From Promethearchaeota archaeon (GTDB taxonomy: Archaea; Asgardarchaeota; Lokiarchaeia; Sigynarchaeales; SOKP01), in the NCBI GenBank assembly GCA_016839905.1, contig JAEOTJ010000226.1:1-18023 (forward strand): a DNA stretch of 18,023 nucleotides, in the 5' to 3' direction. The notes beneath the pieces were generated by a model. It did no database searches, was not told the origin of the DNA, and saw nothing but the letters and a program-made list of their open reading frames with translations. Position numbers and translations under genes: made by a program. This document shows, one piece after another, positions 6,976 to 15,001 of this stretch. Positions within the stretch are counted from its first letter, which is position 1. Each line of letters opens with the position of its first letter.

Positions 6976-8916
6976 ATGTCTAACATAGATTTTGCTTTAA
7001 AAGATTTTTATCGAAAAAAAGGACAGACTTATCCCTATGTTATAATAATTACATTAATTATAGCTTCAGCGATATTTTTCGTAAATATCTCATCTTCTTT
7101 AGGAATAAATCCAATTGCTCAAAATTTTGCTACTCAAGAAGGTTTAAATAATCAATATTATTTTTCTGGTGCAATAAATCTAGTATATTCTCAATTTAAT
7201 ACATTAATATTCATTTTAATTCTTCTTCTATCAGTTATTATTACATTTATTGTTACAACCACATTCATAATTACTAAAAAAAGAGATATTGCGATCATGA
7301 AAGCATTAGGTACATTGCCAAAAAACCTATATGGATTTTATCTTACTGAAGCTTATATAATTTTTATTATAGGGTTTATTTTAGGGTTGATTTTAGGATT
7401 ATTATCATTTGGGATTGTTATATTAATTTTGTATTTTTTAAATTTTCAAATAATTATACAAATAGATTTCTTTTATACATCAATCCTGTTCTTTACTTGT
7501 TTAGCAGGAATATTTATGATAACGGGATATAAATTAAGAAAAATTGGAAATCAAAAAATAATAAAAACTTTTTCAGGGAATATTAATTATAAACATGATG
7601 CTTCTAAAGAATTAAGTTTCATCCCAAAATGGTTGTCTTCTTTTGGTTTTAATTTAAAAATTGCTATATCCAATACTACCAGACGGAAAGGAGAATATAG
7701 GAGATATATTCTTGTTTTTTCGATTATTTTCTTAGTAATATTTACATTAGGGTTAGGAACCTTTGTTTTAGCTTCATCTTCACAAGAATGGATACATAAA
7801 TCTCAAGGTGATGATATCATTGCTATTGGTCATGAAGATACAATTAATTATTATTCTAAGATGTATGAAATGTTTTCCAATCCAGAAATTTCAATAAATA
7901 AAAATGATATAAATTTTACAGACTCAAGATATTTATTTAATTTAAGTGATATTGATGAATTACATAATATTGATGAAATAGAAAAAATCGACGAGCGTTT
8001 AATTAAATTTTGTGATACTCTTGAAATGGATGGTTATTATTATTATACTTCTGAAGAAGGTGCAACTGGATACGAAATAGTAGGTCAGAAAAGAACAGGA
8101 ACTTTTCCCATAATTGGTGTCAATCCTGAAAAGATAATCCAGAATTTTGAGATAGAAGGTAGATTCTTCAATAATGATGAATCTTTTGAAAATATGACTA
8201 TTGGAGATGGATTAGCTTACAATTATTTTGATTATTGTTTTAGTCAAAGTTTAAAGCTTGTAAATTTAAAACATAAATTTAAAATTTCTGGAGTTGTTAT
8301 AGATAGTTTCTATAATGGCTATGCGGGATATATAGGCTTGGATGTATTTCAAGAAGAATTAAATTTCACGAATAATGAGATTAATTTAATTCTGATTAAA
8401 TTGGAAAGTGGGAAATATAAAGATATTAAAGAAGAACTTGAAGAGATTATTAAAAGCAATCTTGGACAAGATTTTACTCATTTGAATTTAGAAGAGGTTT
8501 TCAAGACCAATCTATTGTTTTTATTTCATTTATCCTTATATCCAATGTTTTTAATATTAATAATAACGATTGTTGCATTTATTTTGTTATATAATTATCA
8601 AAAAGCTGGTTTAATAGAAAAAGCGAAAGATTTTTTAATCATGAGGGCTGTTGGAACAAAAAATAAAGCTTTAAAAAAAATAATGTTTTTAGAAGCATTA
8701 TTTATCATAATTCCTTCACTTTTTTTGAGTTTATCTATTGGAATGATATTAAATTCATTATTTTTATTTGATCGTGTTTATCTACCTCCATTTTATATTC
8801 CGTTAATGGTAATATCATTTTTATTTTGTGTATTTTTAATTGTAAATTACTTAAGCCTCATTCCTATTATGAAAAAAATTAATAAATTTAACATTAAAGA
8901 TTTCGCAATTTATTAG
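6976..8916 (+). CDS. FtsX/MacB-type ABC permease
   Basis: A 646-residue membrane protein with two FtsX-like halves. Half one: helix at about 19-39, a very short outside loop (about 40-71), a helix at 72-99, then the conserved KKRDIAIMKALGT cytoplasmic element (about 101-113) and hydrophobic helices to about 183. Half two: helix 245-266, a large outside domain (about 267-512), helix 513-541, the parallel KDFLIMRAVGT element near 553-563, and helices 575-597 and 609-630. The repeated I-M-K/R-A-x-G-T element marks the FtsX fold. The two outside domains are strongly unequal: the first is nearly absent and the second holds the likely substrate- or partner-binding region. It forms a complex with the ATPase 29 nt upstream. 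Substrate (lipid, lipoprotein, peptide, or a mechanical role) cannot be told. Confidence 0.9.
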   Translation: MSNIDFALKDFYRKKGQTYPYVIIITLIIASAIFFVNISSSLGINPIAQNFATQEGLNNQYYFSGAINLVYSQFNTLIFILILLLSVIITFIVTTTFIITKKRDIAIMKALGTLPKNLYGFYLTEAYIIFIIGFILGLILGLLSFGIVILILYFLNFQIIIQIDFFYTSILFFTCLAGIFMITGYKLRKIGNQKIIKTFSGNINYKHDASKELSFIPKWLSSFGFNLKIAISNTTRRKGEYRRYILVFSIIFLVIFTLGLGTFVLASSSQEWIHKSQGDDIIAIGHEDTINYYSKMYEMFSNPEISINKNDINFTDSRYLFNLSDIDELHNIDEIEKIDERLIKFCDTLEMDGYYYYTSEEGATGYEIVGQKRTGTFPIIGVNPEKIIQNFEIEGRFFNNDESFENMTIGDGLAYNYFDYCFSQSLKLVNLKHKFKISGVVIDSFYNGYAGYIGLDVFQEELNFTNNEINLILIKLESGKYKDIKEELEEIIKSNLGQDFTHLNLEEVFKTNLLFLFHLSLYPMFLILIITIVAFILLYNYQKAGLIEKAKDFLIMRAVGTKNKALKKIMFLEALFIIIPSLFLSLSIGMILNSLFLFDRVYLPPFYIPLMVISFLFCVFLIVNYLSLIPIMKKINKFNIKDFAIY

Positions 8917-8947
8917 TAATATAATGCAAAATTTAAATTAATAAAAA

Positions 8948-8959
8948 TTTATAATATAA
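8948..8959 (+). promoter_or_regulatory. Possible TATA box before the coiled-coil gene
   Basis: TTTATAATATAA lies about 54-65 nt before the ATG at 9013, in a 96-nt AT-only gap after the permease. A separate promoter for the coiled-coil/RNase Z pair is plausible. The GGTTGAT before the ATG is a weak SD. Confidence 0.3.
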
Positions 8960-9012
8960 TAACATTAATGTAAAATATAACTCAATTAATTATAATAAGG
9001 TTGATTTCTTAA

Positions 9013-10263
9013 ATGACAGATGAGAGAATACCCGAATTAGAAAAGGAATTACAACAGAAACAAGAGGAACTTAATAAAGCTTTAGATAAAAATGAGGATT
9101 TAGAAGAGTATATAATGAAACTGGAAATGGCAGAAGCTGAACAACAATCAAATACAAAAGAAAAACCATCATCTAAAGATGCTAAAGCAGCATTAGAGTT
9201 AAAAGAAAAGAGTAAAGAAATAAGAGAATTAAAAAATAAATTAGGATTCTTAAGAAAAGAAAAAATAAAGCTTCAAAAAGAGCTTGACAAGCAAAATAAA
9301 AAAAAAACTAATGGATCTACAGTTATAAGAATTGAAGAAAAAAAAGAACCTCTTGATGTTTTAGTAAATGATTTACAATCAAAAATCAATAAACAACGTA
9401 TTTTGATAACTAAATTAAAGAAACAATATATGGAATCAGATGGCGCTAAAAATGAGGAAGCTATCAAGGAAAAAGATGAGGAAATAAAAACTTTACGTAT
9501 AGAAATTAATGGTTTAAATGAAAAATTAACAAATCTTCAATCGCAAGTAATTGTTAAAGGACCAGCAGGCGATCTTCAAAAAAATATAGAATCATTAGAA
9601 ACAGAACTTTTATCAATCCTGGATTCTGATACAACGGGAGATAAGAAAAAAGATTCTTCAAAAGTTAATATACTTAACGAACAAATTAGCAAATTGAAAG
9701 AAATAATAAAAATGAAAAATCTTCAAATTAATGGATTAAAAGAAAATATCTCCTCTGTACAAACATCAAGCCCTGCTTTTAAAAGTCCAATAGGCACTTT
9801 ATCAGAAGAATTACAAAATAAATTAAATAAAGCAAGAATCATAATAAATACGCTTAAAGATAAACTTTCTCAGCAAGGACAAGGAATGACTTCTGGTAGC
9901 GGAGAGTATCAAGAGGATCTTGAAAAAGAATTAAGAATGCAAGGAGAAATGGTGATATCGCTTCAACAAGAGCTTGAAATACAAAAAGCGGAGCTTCAAA
10001 ACGCTATAAACGCGGGATCTAAAATTAAGAAAGAATATGAGGATTTATTTCCGGAAATTTCATCAAGAGATCAAGAAATAGAACAATTAAAGAGCCAATT
10101 AGAACAAACGGGGACAGACCCTCAAAGCGTGGTAAGTACTCAAAGTACTCAATCTGAACCTAATATAGAATTAAGATTAAAAGAATTATCAAATATTATC
10201 GAGGATTTAAATAAACAAAATATTCAACAGAGAATAGAGATTTCAGAGATAAGAAAATATTAA
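9013..10263 (+). CDS. Long coiled-coil protein of unknown function
   Basis: A 416-residue soluble protein made almost wholly of heptad-rich coiled coil, with Lys, Glu, Gln, Leu and Ile dominating and no Cys, Trp or His seen. Breaks occur at Ser/Gly/Pro-rich points (about 47-55, 97-102, 181-185, 206-216, 250-262, 289-296 and 366-382). No signal peptide or membrane helix is present, so it should be cytoplasmic. An internal duplication is visible: residues 114-139 and 260-285 share the pattern L-x-x-x-L-Q-x-K-x-N-K-x-R-I-x-I-x-x-L-K. A small 9-bp tandem repeat encodes STQSTQ near residues 375-380. No family is recognised. It follows the ABC permease by 96 nt and precedes RNase Z by 5 nt, so it is almost certainly co-transcribed with the latter. 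Coiled coils mimic one another, so database matches to myosin- or SMC-like proteins would mean little. Confidence 0.8.
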   Translation: MTDERIPELEKELQQKQEELNKALDKNEDLEEYIMKLEMAEAEQQSNTKEKPSSKDAKAALELKEKSKEIRELKNKLGFLRKEKIKLQKELDKQNKKKTNGSTVIRIEEKKEPLDVLVNDLQSKINKQRILITKLKKQYMESDGAKNEEAIKEKDEEIKTLRIEINGLNEKLTNLQSQVIVKGPAGDLQKNIESLETELLSILDSDTTGDKKKDSSKVNILNEQISKLKEIIKMKNLQINGLKENISSVQTSSPAFKSPIGTLSEELQNKLNKARIIINTLKDKLSQQGQGMTSGSGEYQEDLEKELRMQGEMVISLQQELEIQKAELQNAINAGSKIKKEYEDLFPEISSRDQEIEQLKSQLEQTGTDPQSVVSTQSTQSEPNIELRLKELSNIIEDLNKQNIQQRIEISEIRKY

Positions 10264-10268
10264 TTGTT

Positions 10269-11249
10269 ATGGAAATAATCATTTTGGGCTCTTCTGCGGC
10301 GATTCCCGTGAAAGAACGCAATTTACCTTCAATAGGTATAAAATACGGTTCAGAAATTCTTCTATTTGATTGCGGTGAAGATTTACAACGAAAATTTATA
10401 GAAGCAGGTCTTAAATCTAATAAAACCTTAAAGATTTTCATTACTCATTTTCATGGAGATCATATTATAGGACTCCCGGGTTTATTATTCCGTTTTGGTT
10501 TAAATGAGAGAACTGCCCCCATATCAATATTTGGGCCTAGAAATTTATTTCTCTATTTATATCTACATGGAAAAATTCTAGGATTAAAACCAAAATATAC
10601 TATAAATATATTTGAAATTGATCATGATAATGCTAAAATAATAGAATATAACAATTTAGATTCAGAAGTCCCTTTAAAAGAAGAAACTATTAATAATTCA
10701 ATTATCCTTGAAAATAAAAAATATTTAATAAAATATGCCTTAGTAGAGCATTCTGTAATTACTTATGCTTATTCATTTAATGAAAAACCTCGTTTTGGAA
10801 AATTTAATCCTGAAAGAGCTAAAGAGTTAGGAATTCCCATGAGCAAGCTTTGGAAAGAATTACAAGAGGGTAAAATAGTCGAATTCAATGGAAGAACTGT
10901 TGAACCAGTAAAAGAAGGGATTGTAGGCCCAAAAAGACCTGGAAGAAAAATAACTTATTCTGGAGATACAATGCCTTGTGAATCTTTAATAGAATTGGGA
11001 AAGGATTCAGATCTTCTCATTCATGAAGCAACATTTTCTAAAACTTTAGCTGATAATGCGAAAGAAAAAAAGCATTCTACTTCAATTGATGCTGCAAATG
11101 ATGCTAAACAAATGAATGCTAAAAAATTAATCTTAACCCATATTTCATCAAGGTATCAAGAAGATCCTTCAAAACTTCTTGATGAGGCTAAAGAAATTTT
11201 TCCTAATACTTTATTAGCTGAAGACTTATTAAAAATTGAACTAAAATAA
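10269..11249 (+). CDS. rnz: Ribonuclease Z (tRNA 3' endonuclease)
   Basis: A 326-residue metallo-beta-lactamase-fold nuclease that cuts the 3' trailer from tRNA precursors. The zinc ligands are all in place: HFHGDH (60-65), His161, Asp233 in TYSGDT, His269 in HSTS and His291 in LTHIS. The conserved HEATF block (252-256) is also there. The ELAC1-type layout includes a putative exosite arm region (about 165-225) with the basic, Gly/Pro-rich VGPKRPGR stretch (219-226). Length is typical of the short, dimeric archaeal/bacterial form (about 300-330). The ATG lies 5 nt after the coiled-coil gene stop, with no room for a separate promoter, so the two are translated from one message. It is convergent with the unknown gene at 11263, with 13 nt between stops. 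Confidence 0.95.
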   Translation: MEIIILGSSAAIPVKERNLPSIGIKYGSEILLFDCGEDLQRKFIEAGLKSNKTLKIFITHFHGDHIIGLPGLLFRFGLNERTAPISIFGPRNLFLYLYLHGKILGLKPKYTINIFEIDHDNAKIIEYNNLDSEVPLKEETINNSIILENKKYLIKYALVEHSVITYAYSFNEKPRFGKFNPERAKELGIPMSKLWKELQEGKIVEFNGRTVEPVKEGIVGPKRPGRKITYSGDTMPCESLIELGKDSDLLIHEATFSKTLADNAKEKKHSTSIDAANDAKQMNAKKLILTHISSRYQEDPSKLLDEAKEIFPNTLLAEDLLKIELK

Positions 11250-11262
11250 TTTTAAACAATGA

Positions 11263-12132
11263 TTAATTATTTGATTCTTTTATTTTTTTAAAATATTTTA
11301 TTAAATTTTTAAAAACAAAATGAGCAGGTCCAAATCCTTGAGTGGCCGATTTACTTAAAATTTTAGTAAGTAAATCGTTATATCTCATTGAACTTGATGG
11401 AGTCATATTAAGTTCTCGGATATTATAATAACTCCTCCAAAATTGTGTAGGCCAATCTATTAATGATCGGAGATTTTGATTATATTTCTTATTACCTTCT
11501 TCACTTAGGATTAAGTCCTTATTTAAAGTAATTAAATAATCATTTTCCCATTCTTGAAGGTTTATTATTTCATCTCTTTCTATTTCTTTCAGTATTGAAA
11601 TTAAAGTCTCTCTTTTTATGGTTTTATTTATTTTTTTCAAACTATCTTCTACTTCACTGAGGTCAATACCTCTAAGTTTAATCATATAGTAATCCCGAGC
11701 AATTATATTATATTTTAAAGCAACCGTTTCATGATCTAATTTATTATATTGGACTAAATTACCCAATATTTCTTTTGCTGCAAGATATTTTAAAATTATT
11801 TGATCTTCGTAAGAATATTCATTCTTAAATGATTCAGAATAAATAAAATAGTGTTCATAAAATGCTTCTAAAATAGATTTAATGGAATAGTATCCGTCTA
11901 TTTGAGAATCAGCAATTTTTTTTAAAATATTAATGAGATACTCAATATCATTAAAAAATTTATCTTTATCTATAGAGAAGGTACGGATTTCATGAGGTTT
12001 TATATCAAGAGAGCTAAAATGGGCTTCCCAAAGTTTTTTAAGACGAAAAAATTGCGTCATTGCTATGTTTGAGAGTTTACTTACGACTTTATAAAGCCGA
12101 TCTAAAAAATCATGCTCTAATTTTTCACTCAT
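11263..12132 (-). CDS. Helical protein with a winged-helix-like segment, unknown function
   Basis: A 289-residue, mostly helical, soluble protein of no family I recognise. The N-terminal 150 residues are amphipathic helices with many aromatic residues (for example YYSIKSILEAFYEHYFIY at 81-98). Residues about 160-218 read like a winged helix: two short helices, a recognition-like helix (RETLISILKEIERDEII, 174-190), a strand (DYLITLNKD, 198-206) and the L-S-E-E-G-N-K-K-Y motif (209-217) that often ends a wing (compare T-x-x-G-x-x-x-x in MarR/PadR-type proteins). A Trp/Tyr-rich part (227-245) and a helical tail follow. DNA binding is therefore possible but not shown. It begins 47 nt after the rubredoxin-aminotransferase gene on the same strand, suggesting co-transcription. 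Base and residue composition match the neighbours. Confidence 0.7.
   Translation of the reverse strand: MSEKLEHDFLDRLYKVVSKLSNIAMTQFFRLKKLWEAHFSSLDIKPHEIRTFSIDKDKFFNDIEYLINILKKIADSQIDGYYSIKSILEAFYEHYFIYSESFKNEYSYEDQIILKYLAAKEILGNLVQYNKLDHETVALKYNIIARDYYMIKLRGIDLSEVEDSLKKINKTIKRETLISILKEIERDEIINLQEWENDYLITLNKDLILSEEGNKKYNQNLRSLIDWPTQFWRSYYNIRELNMTPSSSMRYNDLLTKILSKSATQGFGPAHFVFKNLIKYFKKIKESNN
11271..11289 (+). terminator. T-tract after RNase Z
   Basis: A T-rich run ending in seven T (11283-11289) begins about 21 nt after the rnz stop. It lies inside the 3' end of the convergent gene, so coding constraint (Lys codons on the other strand) may explain it. Confidence 0.3.
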
Positions 12133-12179
12133 ATTAAGAAAATATTATTGTCTATCTTATTATAATCTTCTTTTTTCTT

Positions 12180-13502
12180 CTAAATTGCTTTAAAAACATT
12201 TAAAATCCTTTCTACTTGTTGGTCGTTTATAACAAGAGGAGGAAGAATACGAATAACTGTTAATCCTGCATTAAGTAATAAAACACCCATTTTTTCAGCA
12301 GTTTTAATCATTTCATTTACTTTTGTCTTGTATTGAACTCCAATCATTAATCCTTTTCCCCTCACATCCTTTATTTTTTGAGATTCTTTGGCAAAAATAT
12401 TTAAGTTTGATAAGATTTTTTCCCCTTGTTTTGCGGAATTTTCAATTAAATTCTCTTCTCTAATTATATCAATTGTAGCATTAGCAGCAGCACATACAAG
12501 GGGATTACCTCCGAAAGTGGTATTATGATCTCCTATTTCCATTTTATCCCATAACTCTTCAGAGGCGATAGTTGCCCCCATAGGTAAACCCCCAGCGATA
12601 GCCTTTGCGATACAAACAACATCTGGCACGATTCCATAATGCTCAAAAGCAAACATTTTTCCCGTTCGTCCAATTCCCGTTTGTACTTCGTCATCTACCA
12701 GGATTAAGTCATTATCATCACATAATTCCCTCAGTTCTTGAGGGAATCCTTCTTTTGGAGGATAAACCCCAGCTTCTCCTTGAATTAATTCTGTAAATAC
12801 TGCCACGGTATTTTCATTTATTAATTCTTTAACAGAATCAATGTTACTAAAAGATGCATATTTTACATTATTACTTAACCATGACATGTAAGGTTTTCTA
12901 TATTTGATATTATAAGTCATTGCTAGCGACCCCATAGTTCTTCCGTGAAAATCTCTTTTAAAAGTTATGATCTCTGGGTTTTTTTTATCCTTATTAATAG
13001 CTAATACTAATTTAAGTGCAGCTTCAATTGACTCCGTGCCACTATTTGATAAAAATATTTGAGTAAGGTTTTTTGGAGTAATTTCTACTAGTTTTTCAAG
13101 TAATTTTGCTCTTTCCTCCACAGGAACACTTGGAGGCACCATAGTTAACTTTTTTAATTGATATTTTATTGCCTTTATAAATTTTGGATGACTATGTCCT
13201 ATATTTAATACAGCGTGTCCAGCAACACAGTCAATATATTCCTTTCCTTTATCATCATATAGAAAAGCACCTTTCCCATGAGTAATTACAAAATCTTTTT
13301 TAGGAAATAATTTAGTATGGTATTTTTTTTCTTTATCAATAATGTCTGATTTTTCCCCTTGTTTTTTTGATAACATCTCAAATAAGTCCTTACTTACACC
13401 GCATACTGGACATTTATAATTGTCAGGTAAATCTTTAAATTTTTTACCTTTGACATCGTCATCATAGACATTTCCACATGCAGTACATTCCCATTTTACC
13501 AT
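12180..13502 (-). CDS. Rubredoxin domain fused to class III aminotransferase
   Basis: A 440-residue fusion. Residues 1-43 form a compact rubredoxin: C6-T-A-C9-G and C31-P-V-C34-G, with the family's [12 protein letters not shown] and KDLF blocks, lacking the longer loop of classical rubredoxins. Residues about 57-440 are a full-length PLP-dependent aminotransferase of the acetylornithine/[LysW]-lysine (ArgD/LysJ) type. It has SGTES (154-158) for the PLP phosphate, DDEVQTG with Asp270/Asp271 near the pyridine nitrogen, Schiff-base Lys300 (IAKAIAGG) and TTFGGNP (328-334). Both domains look active. The iron site suggests electron transfer or redox sensing attached to an enzyme that needs neither, so its purpose is unclear. 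No lysine or arginine pathway genes are adjacent. The ATG has no SD and is probably leaderless. The substrate (acetylornithine, ornithine, 4-aminobutyrate or LysW-bound) cannot be fixed from motifs alone. Confidence 0.92.
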   Translation of the reverse strand: MVKWECTACGNVYDDDVKGKKFKDLPDNYKCPVCGVSKDLFEMLSKKQGEKSDIIDKEKKYHTKLFPKKDFVITHGKGAFLYDDKGKEYIDCVAGHAVLNIGHSHPKFIKAIKYQLKKLTMVPPSVPVEERAKLLEKLVEITPKNLTQIFLSNSGTESIEAALKLVLAINKDKKNPEIITFKRDFHGRTMGSLAMTYNIKYRKPYMSWLSNNVKYASFSNIDSVKELINENTVAVFTELIQGEAGVYPPKEGFPQELRELCDDNDLILVDDEVQTGIGRTGKMFAFEHYGIVPDVVCIAKAIAGGLPMGATIASEELWDKMEIGDHNTTFGGNPLVCAAANATIDIIREENLIENSAKQGEKILSNLNIFAKESQKIKDVRGKGLMIGVQYKTKVNEMIKTAEKMGVLLLNAGLTVIRILPPLVINDQQVERILNVFKAI

Positions 13503-13717
13503 AATTATATCATCTGTTAAATCTTATTAATTTTTGCTAACTATACTTTTTTTAACAATTTATAAGGTATTGTTTTAAGAAAGCTTATTCGATATTCTCC
13601 AACTAAGTCTTATTTTTTCAATGTAAAAATAATTAATGTTAAGATTATTTAAAAATTTTTATCAATTAATATTGTAAAATTAAAAAAACTTGATTAATTT
13701 TATGATGTGTAATTATC

Positions 13718-13725
13718 TTTATATG
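13718..13725 (+). promoter_or_regulatory. TATA box of the VOC gene
   Basis: TTTATATG lies about 48-55 nt before the ATG at 13773, giving a predicted leader near 25 nt. It sits in the 270-nt divergent gap between the aminotransferase and VOC genes, where no other signal was found. Confidence 0.4.
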
Positions 13726-13772
13726 ATTTTTATTTACTATAGAACCAATAAGGAATACATTTTAAATAAATA

Positions 13773-14159
13773 ATGATTATTGAACATATAGCAATAGCAG
13801 CAAACTCAGCAAAGGAAAGCGATAGATTTTTTATAAACCTATTAGGAATGGAGAAAAAAAGAACATTCGCAGTTTCTGATGATTTAATGGAACAATTCTT
13901 CGGAGTTAAGAAGGAACATAATTTAATAAGATATGAAAAAGATGATCTTTCGGTTGAGGTTATTTTAACAGAAGATGATTCTAAAGTCAAAGATAAATAC
14001 ACTCATAATTGCTTAATAGTTGATGAACCCGACTCTTTAATAGAGAAGGCATCATCGATGGGATATACTACAATAAAAGTACCTAGAACAAAAGGGGGAT
14101 TTTATTATTTTCTAAAAGATTCGTTTTTAAATCTATATGAAATAAAAAATAAACAATAA
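13773..14159 (+). CDS. VOC-fold (glyoxalase/dioxygenase superfamily) protein
   Basis: A 128-residue single VOC unit pair: beta-alpha-beta-beta-beta repeats with the opening IIEHIAIAAN and RFFINLLGMEKK (19-30) typical of the superfamily. Four potential metal ligands fall at His5, Glu62, His78 and Glu123. The spacing is close to the His5/Glu56/His74/Glu122 set of E. coli glyoxalase I, so a metal-dependent enzyme is likely. Members of this superfamily include glyoxalase I, methylmalonyl-CoA epimerase, extradiol dioxygenases and fosfomycin-type resistance proteins. The sequence does not select among them, although epimerase is also plausible by length. The ATG is in a weak translational context. 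The degenerate GTPase gene starts 59 nt downstream on the same strand with its own strong SD, so the two may share a transcript. Confidence 0.85.
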   Translation: MIIEHIAIAANSAKESDRFFINLLGMEKKRTFAVSDDLMEQFFGVKKEHNLIRYEKDDLSVEVILTEDDSKVKDKYTHNCLIVDEPDSLIEKASSMGYTTIKVPRTKGGFYYFLKDSFLNLYEIKNKQ

Positions 14160-14205
14160 AAATAAATATCATTATTTTAATCTAAAGAATAGTAGAATTG
14201 GAGTA

Positions 14206-14213
14206 GGGGTGAG
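14206..14213 (+). promoter_or_regulatory. Strong SD that fixes a TTG start
   Basis: GGGGTGAG is followed by a 5-nt spacer (AAATA) and TTG at 14219-14221. This is among the strongest SD sites in the window and supports TTG as the true start of the pseudo-GTPase. Confidence 0.7.
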
Positions 14214-14218
14214 AAATA

Positions 14219-15001
14219 TTGCCCAAATCGTATAAATTGAAATTAATTCTAGGAGGCGCAAAAGGTTCTGGAAAATCTTCAATTATACATGGAGGATATA
14301 AAAAAAATACAACTTTAGGTGTTTCATTTAAAACTATAGAATGCATGTTAAATCAAGGAGATTATTATAAATTCTTAGTTTGGGATCTAAAAGAAAAACC
14401 AAGATTTAAGGAAATGTACCCTGGTTATTGTAGAGGATCATGTGGAGGATTAATTTGCTTTAATATATCAAATTATGGTTCATTTAGAGCTATTAATGAC
14501 TGGATAGATATTATTAAAGAAAATGCTGGAAATGTTCCTATTATTTTAGTTGGAATAAAAAAGGATAAAAAACCTCAAGAAGTCTTTGAAAATGAAATAA
14601 ATAATATAATTAAACAAAAGAATTTATCGGGTATCTTTTATTACTCAGTTTATGATGAGAATATAAAAGAAATAAGAATTGATATTTTTAAAAAAATAAT
14701 AAAAATTATACATCCTAAGCAGAAATTGAATAATTTCTCAATATTATCTCCTTTTGATGATATAAATTTTGTTAATTTCAAAAATAATTTCTCTCATTGC
14801 CCTATTTGTAAAAAGGAAAATCATTTTGAAGTTTTAAAAAACTTTTACTACAGTAGAGATACAAGTTCTATATTACTGAAAAATCAATTATTAGATTTAA
14901 TTGATAATTTTGAATATTGGTATAATATTTATGGGAATCAAGTTAATTTTGGGATTCCGTGTTGTGATTGTTACAGGATTTTTTTTAAGAATAAAAACTG
15001 A
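14219..15001 (+). CDS. Degenerate Ras-like GTPase with cysteine-rich C-terminal domain
   Basis: A 260-residue protein starting at TTG. Residues 5-165 follow the Ras fold: P-loop G13-A-K-G-S-G-K19-S20, a switch I Thr32 in TTLGVSF, and the switch II Trp-Asp at 55-56. The catalytic motifs are eroded: WDxGGQ becomes WDLKEK (no Gln), NKxD becomes IKKD (113-116, Asn lost) and the SAK motif reads SVY (142-144). It may still bind a nucleotide phosphate through the intact P-loop but should have poor guanine specificity and hydrolysis. Residues 166-260 form an added domain with C194-P-I-C197 and C248-C249-D-C251, which together look like a split zinc knuckle or ribbon. A His (H193, H202) could also take part. 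No CAAX-type end is present. The 3' end overlaps the Nudix gene by 17 nt, tail to tail. Confidence 0.8.
   Translation: MPKSYKLKLILGGAKGSGKSSIIHGGYKKNTTLGVSFKTIECMLNQGDYYKFLVWDLKEKPRFKEMYPGYCRGSCGGLICFNISNYGSFRAINDWIDIIKENAGNVPIILVGIKKDKKPQEVFENEINNIIKQKNLSGIFYYSVYDENIKEIRIDIFKKIIKIIHPKQKLNNFSILSPFDDINFVNFKNNFSHCPICKKENHFEVLKNFYYSRDTSSILLKNQLLDLIDNFEYWYNIYGNQVNFGIPCCDCYRIFFKNKN

Noticed and set aside
10135..10152. A 9-bp tandem repeat (AGTACTCAA twice) as a possible regulatory repeat.
   Set aside because: It lies inside the coiled-coil gene, keeps frame and encodes a short STQ linker; only two copies.
13380..13502. The N-terminal metal domain of the aminotransferase as a fused LysW carrier.
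   Set aside because: The CxxCG and CPVCG blocks with DLPDNY and KDLF are rubredoxin; the LysW EDWGE-type terminus is absent.
13730..14002. A 90-codon minus frame over the start of the VOC gene.
   Set aside because: The VOC protein has conserved ligands and fold signature; the antisense frame is Ser/Phe-rich without signals.
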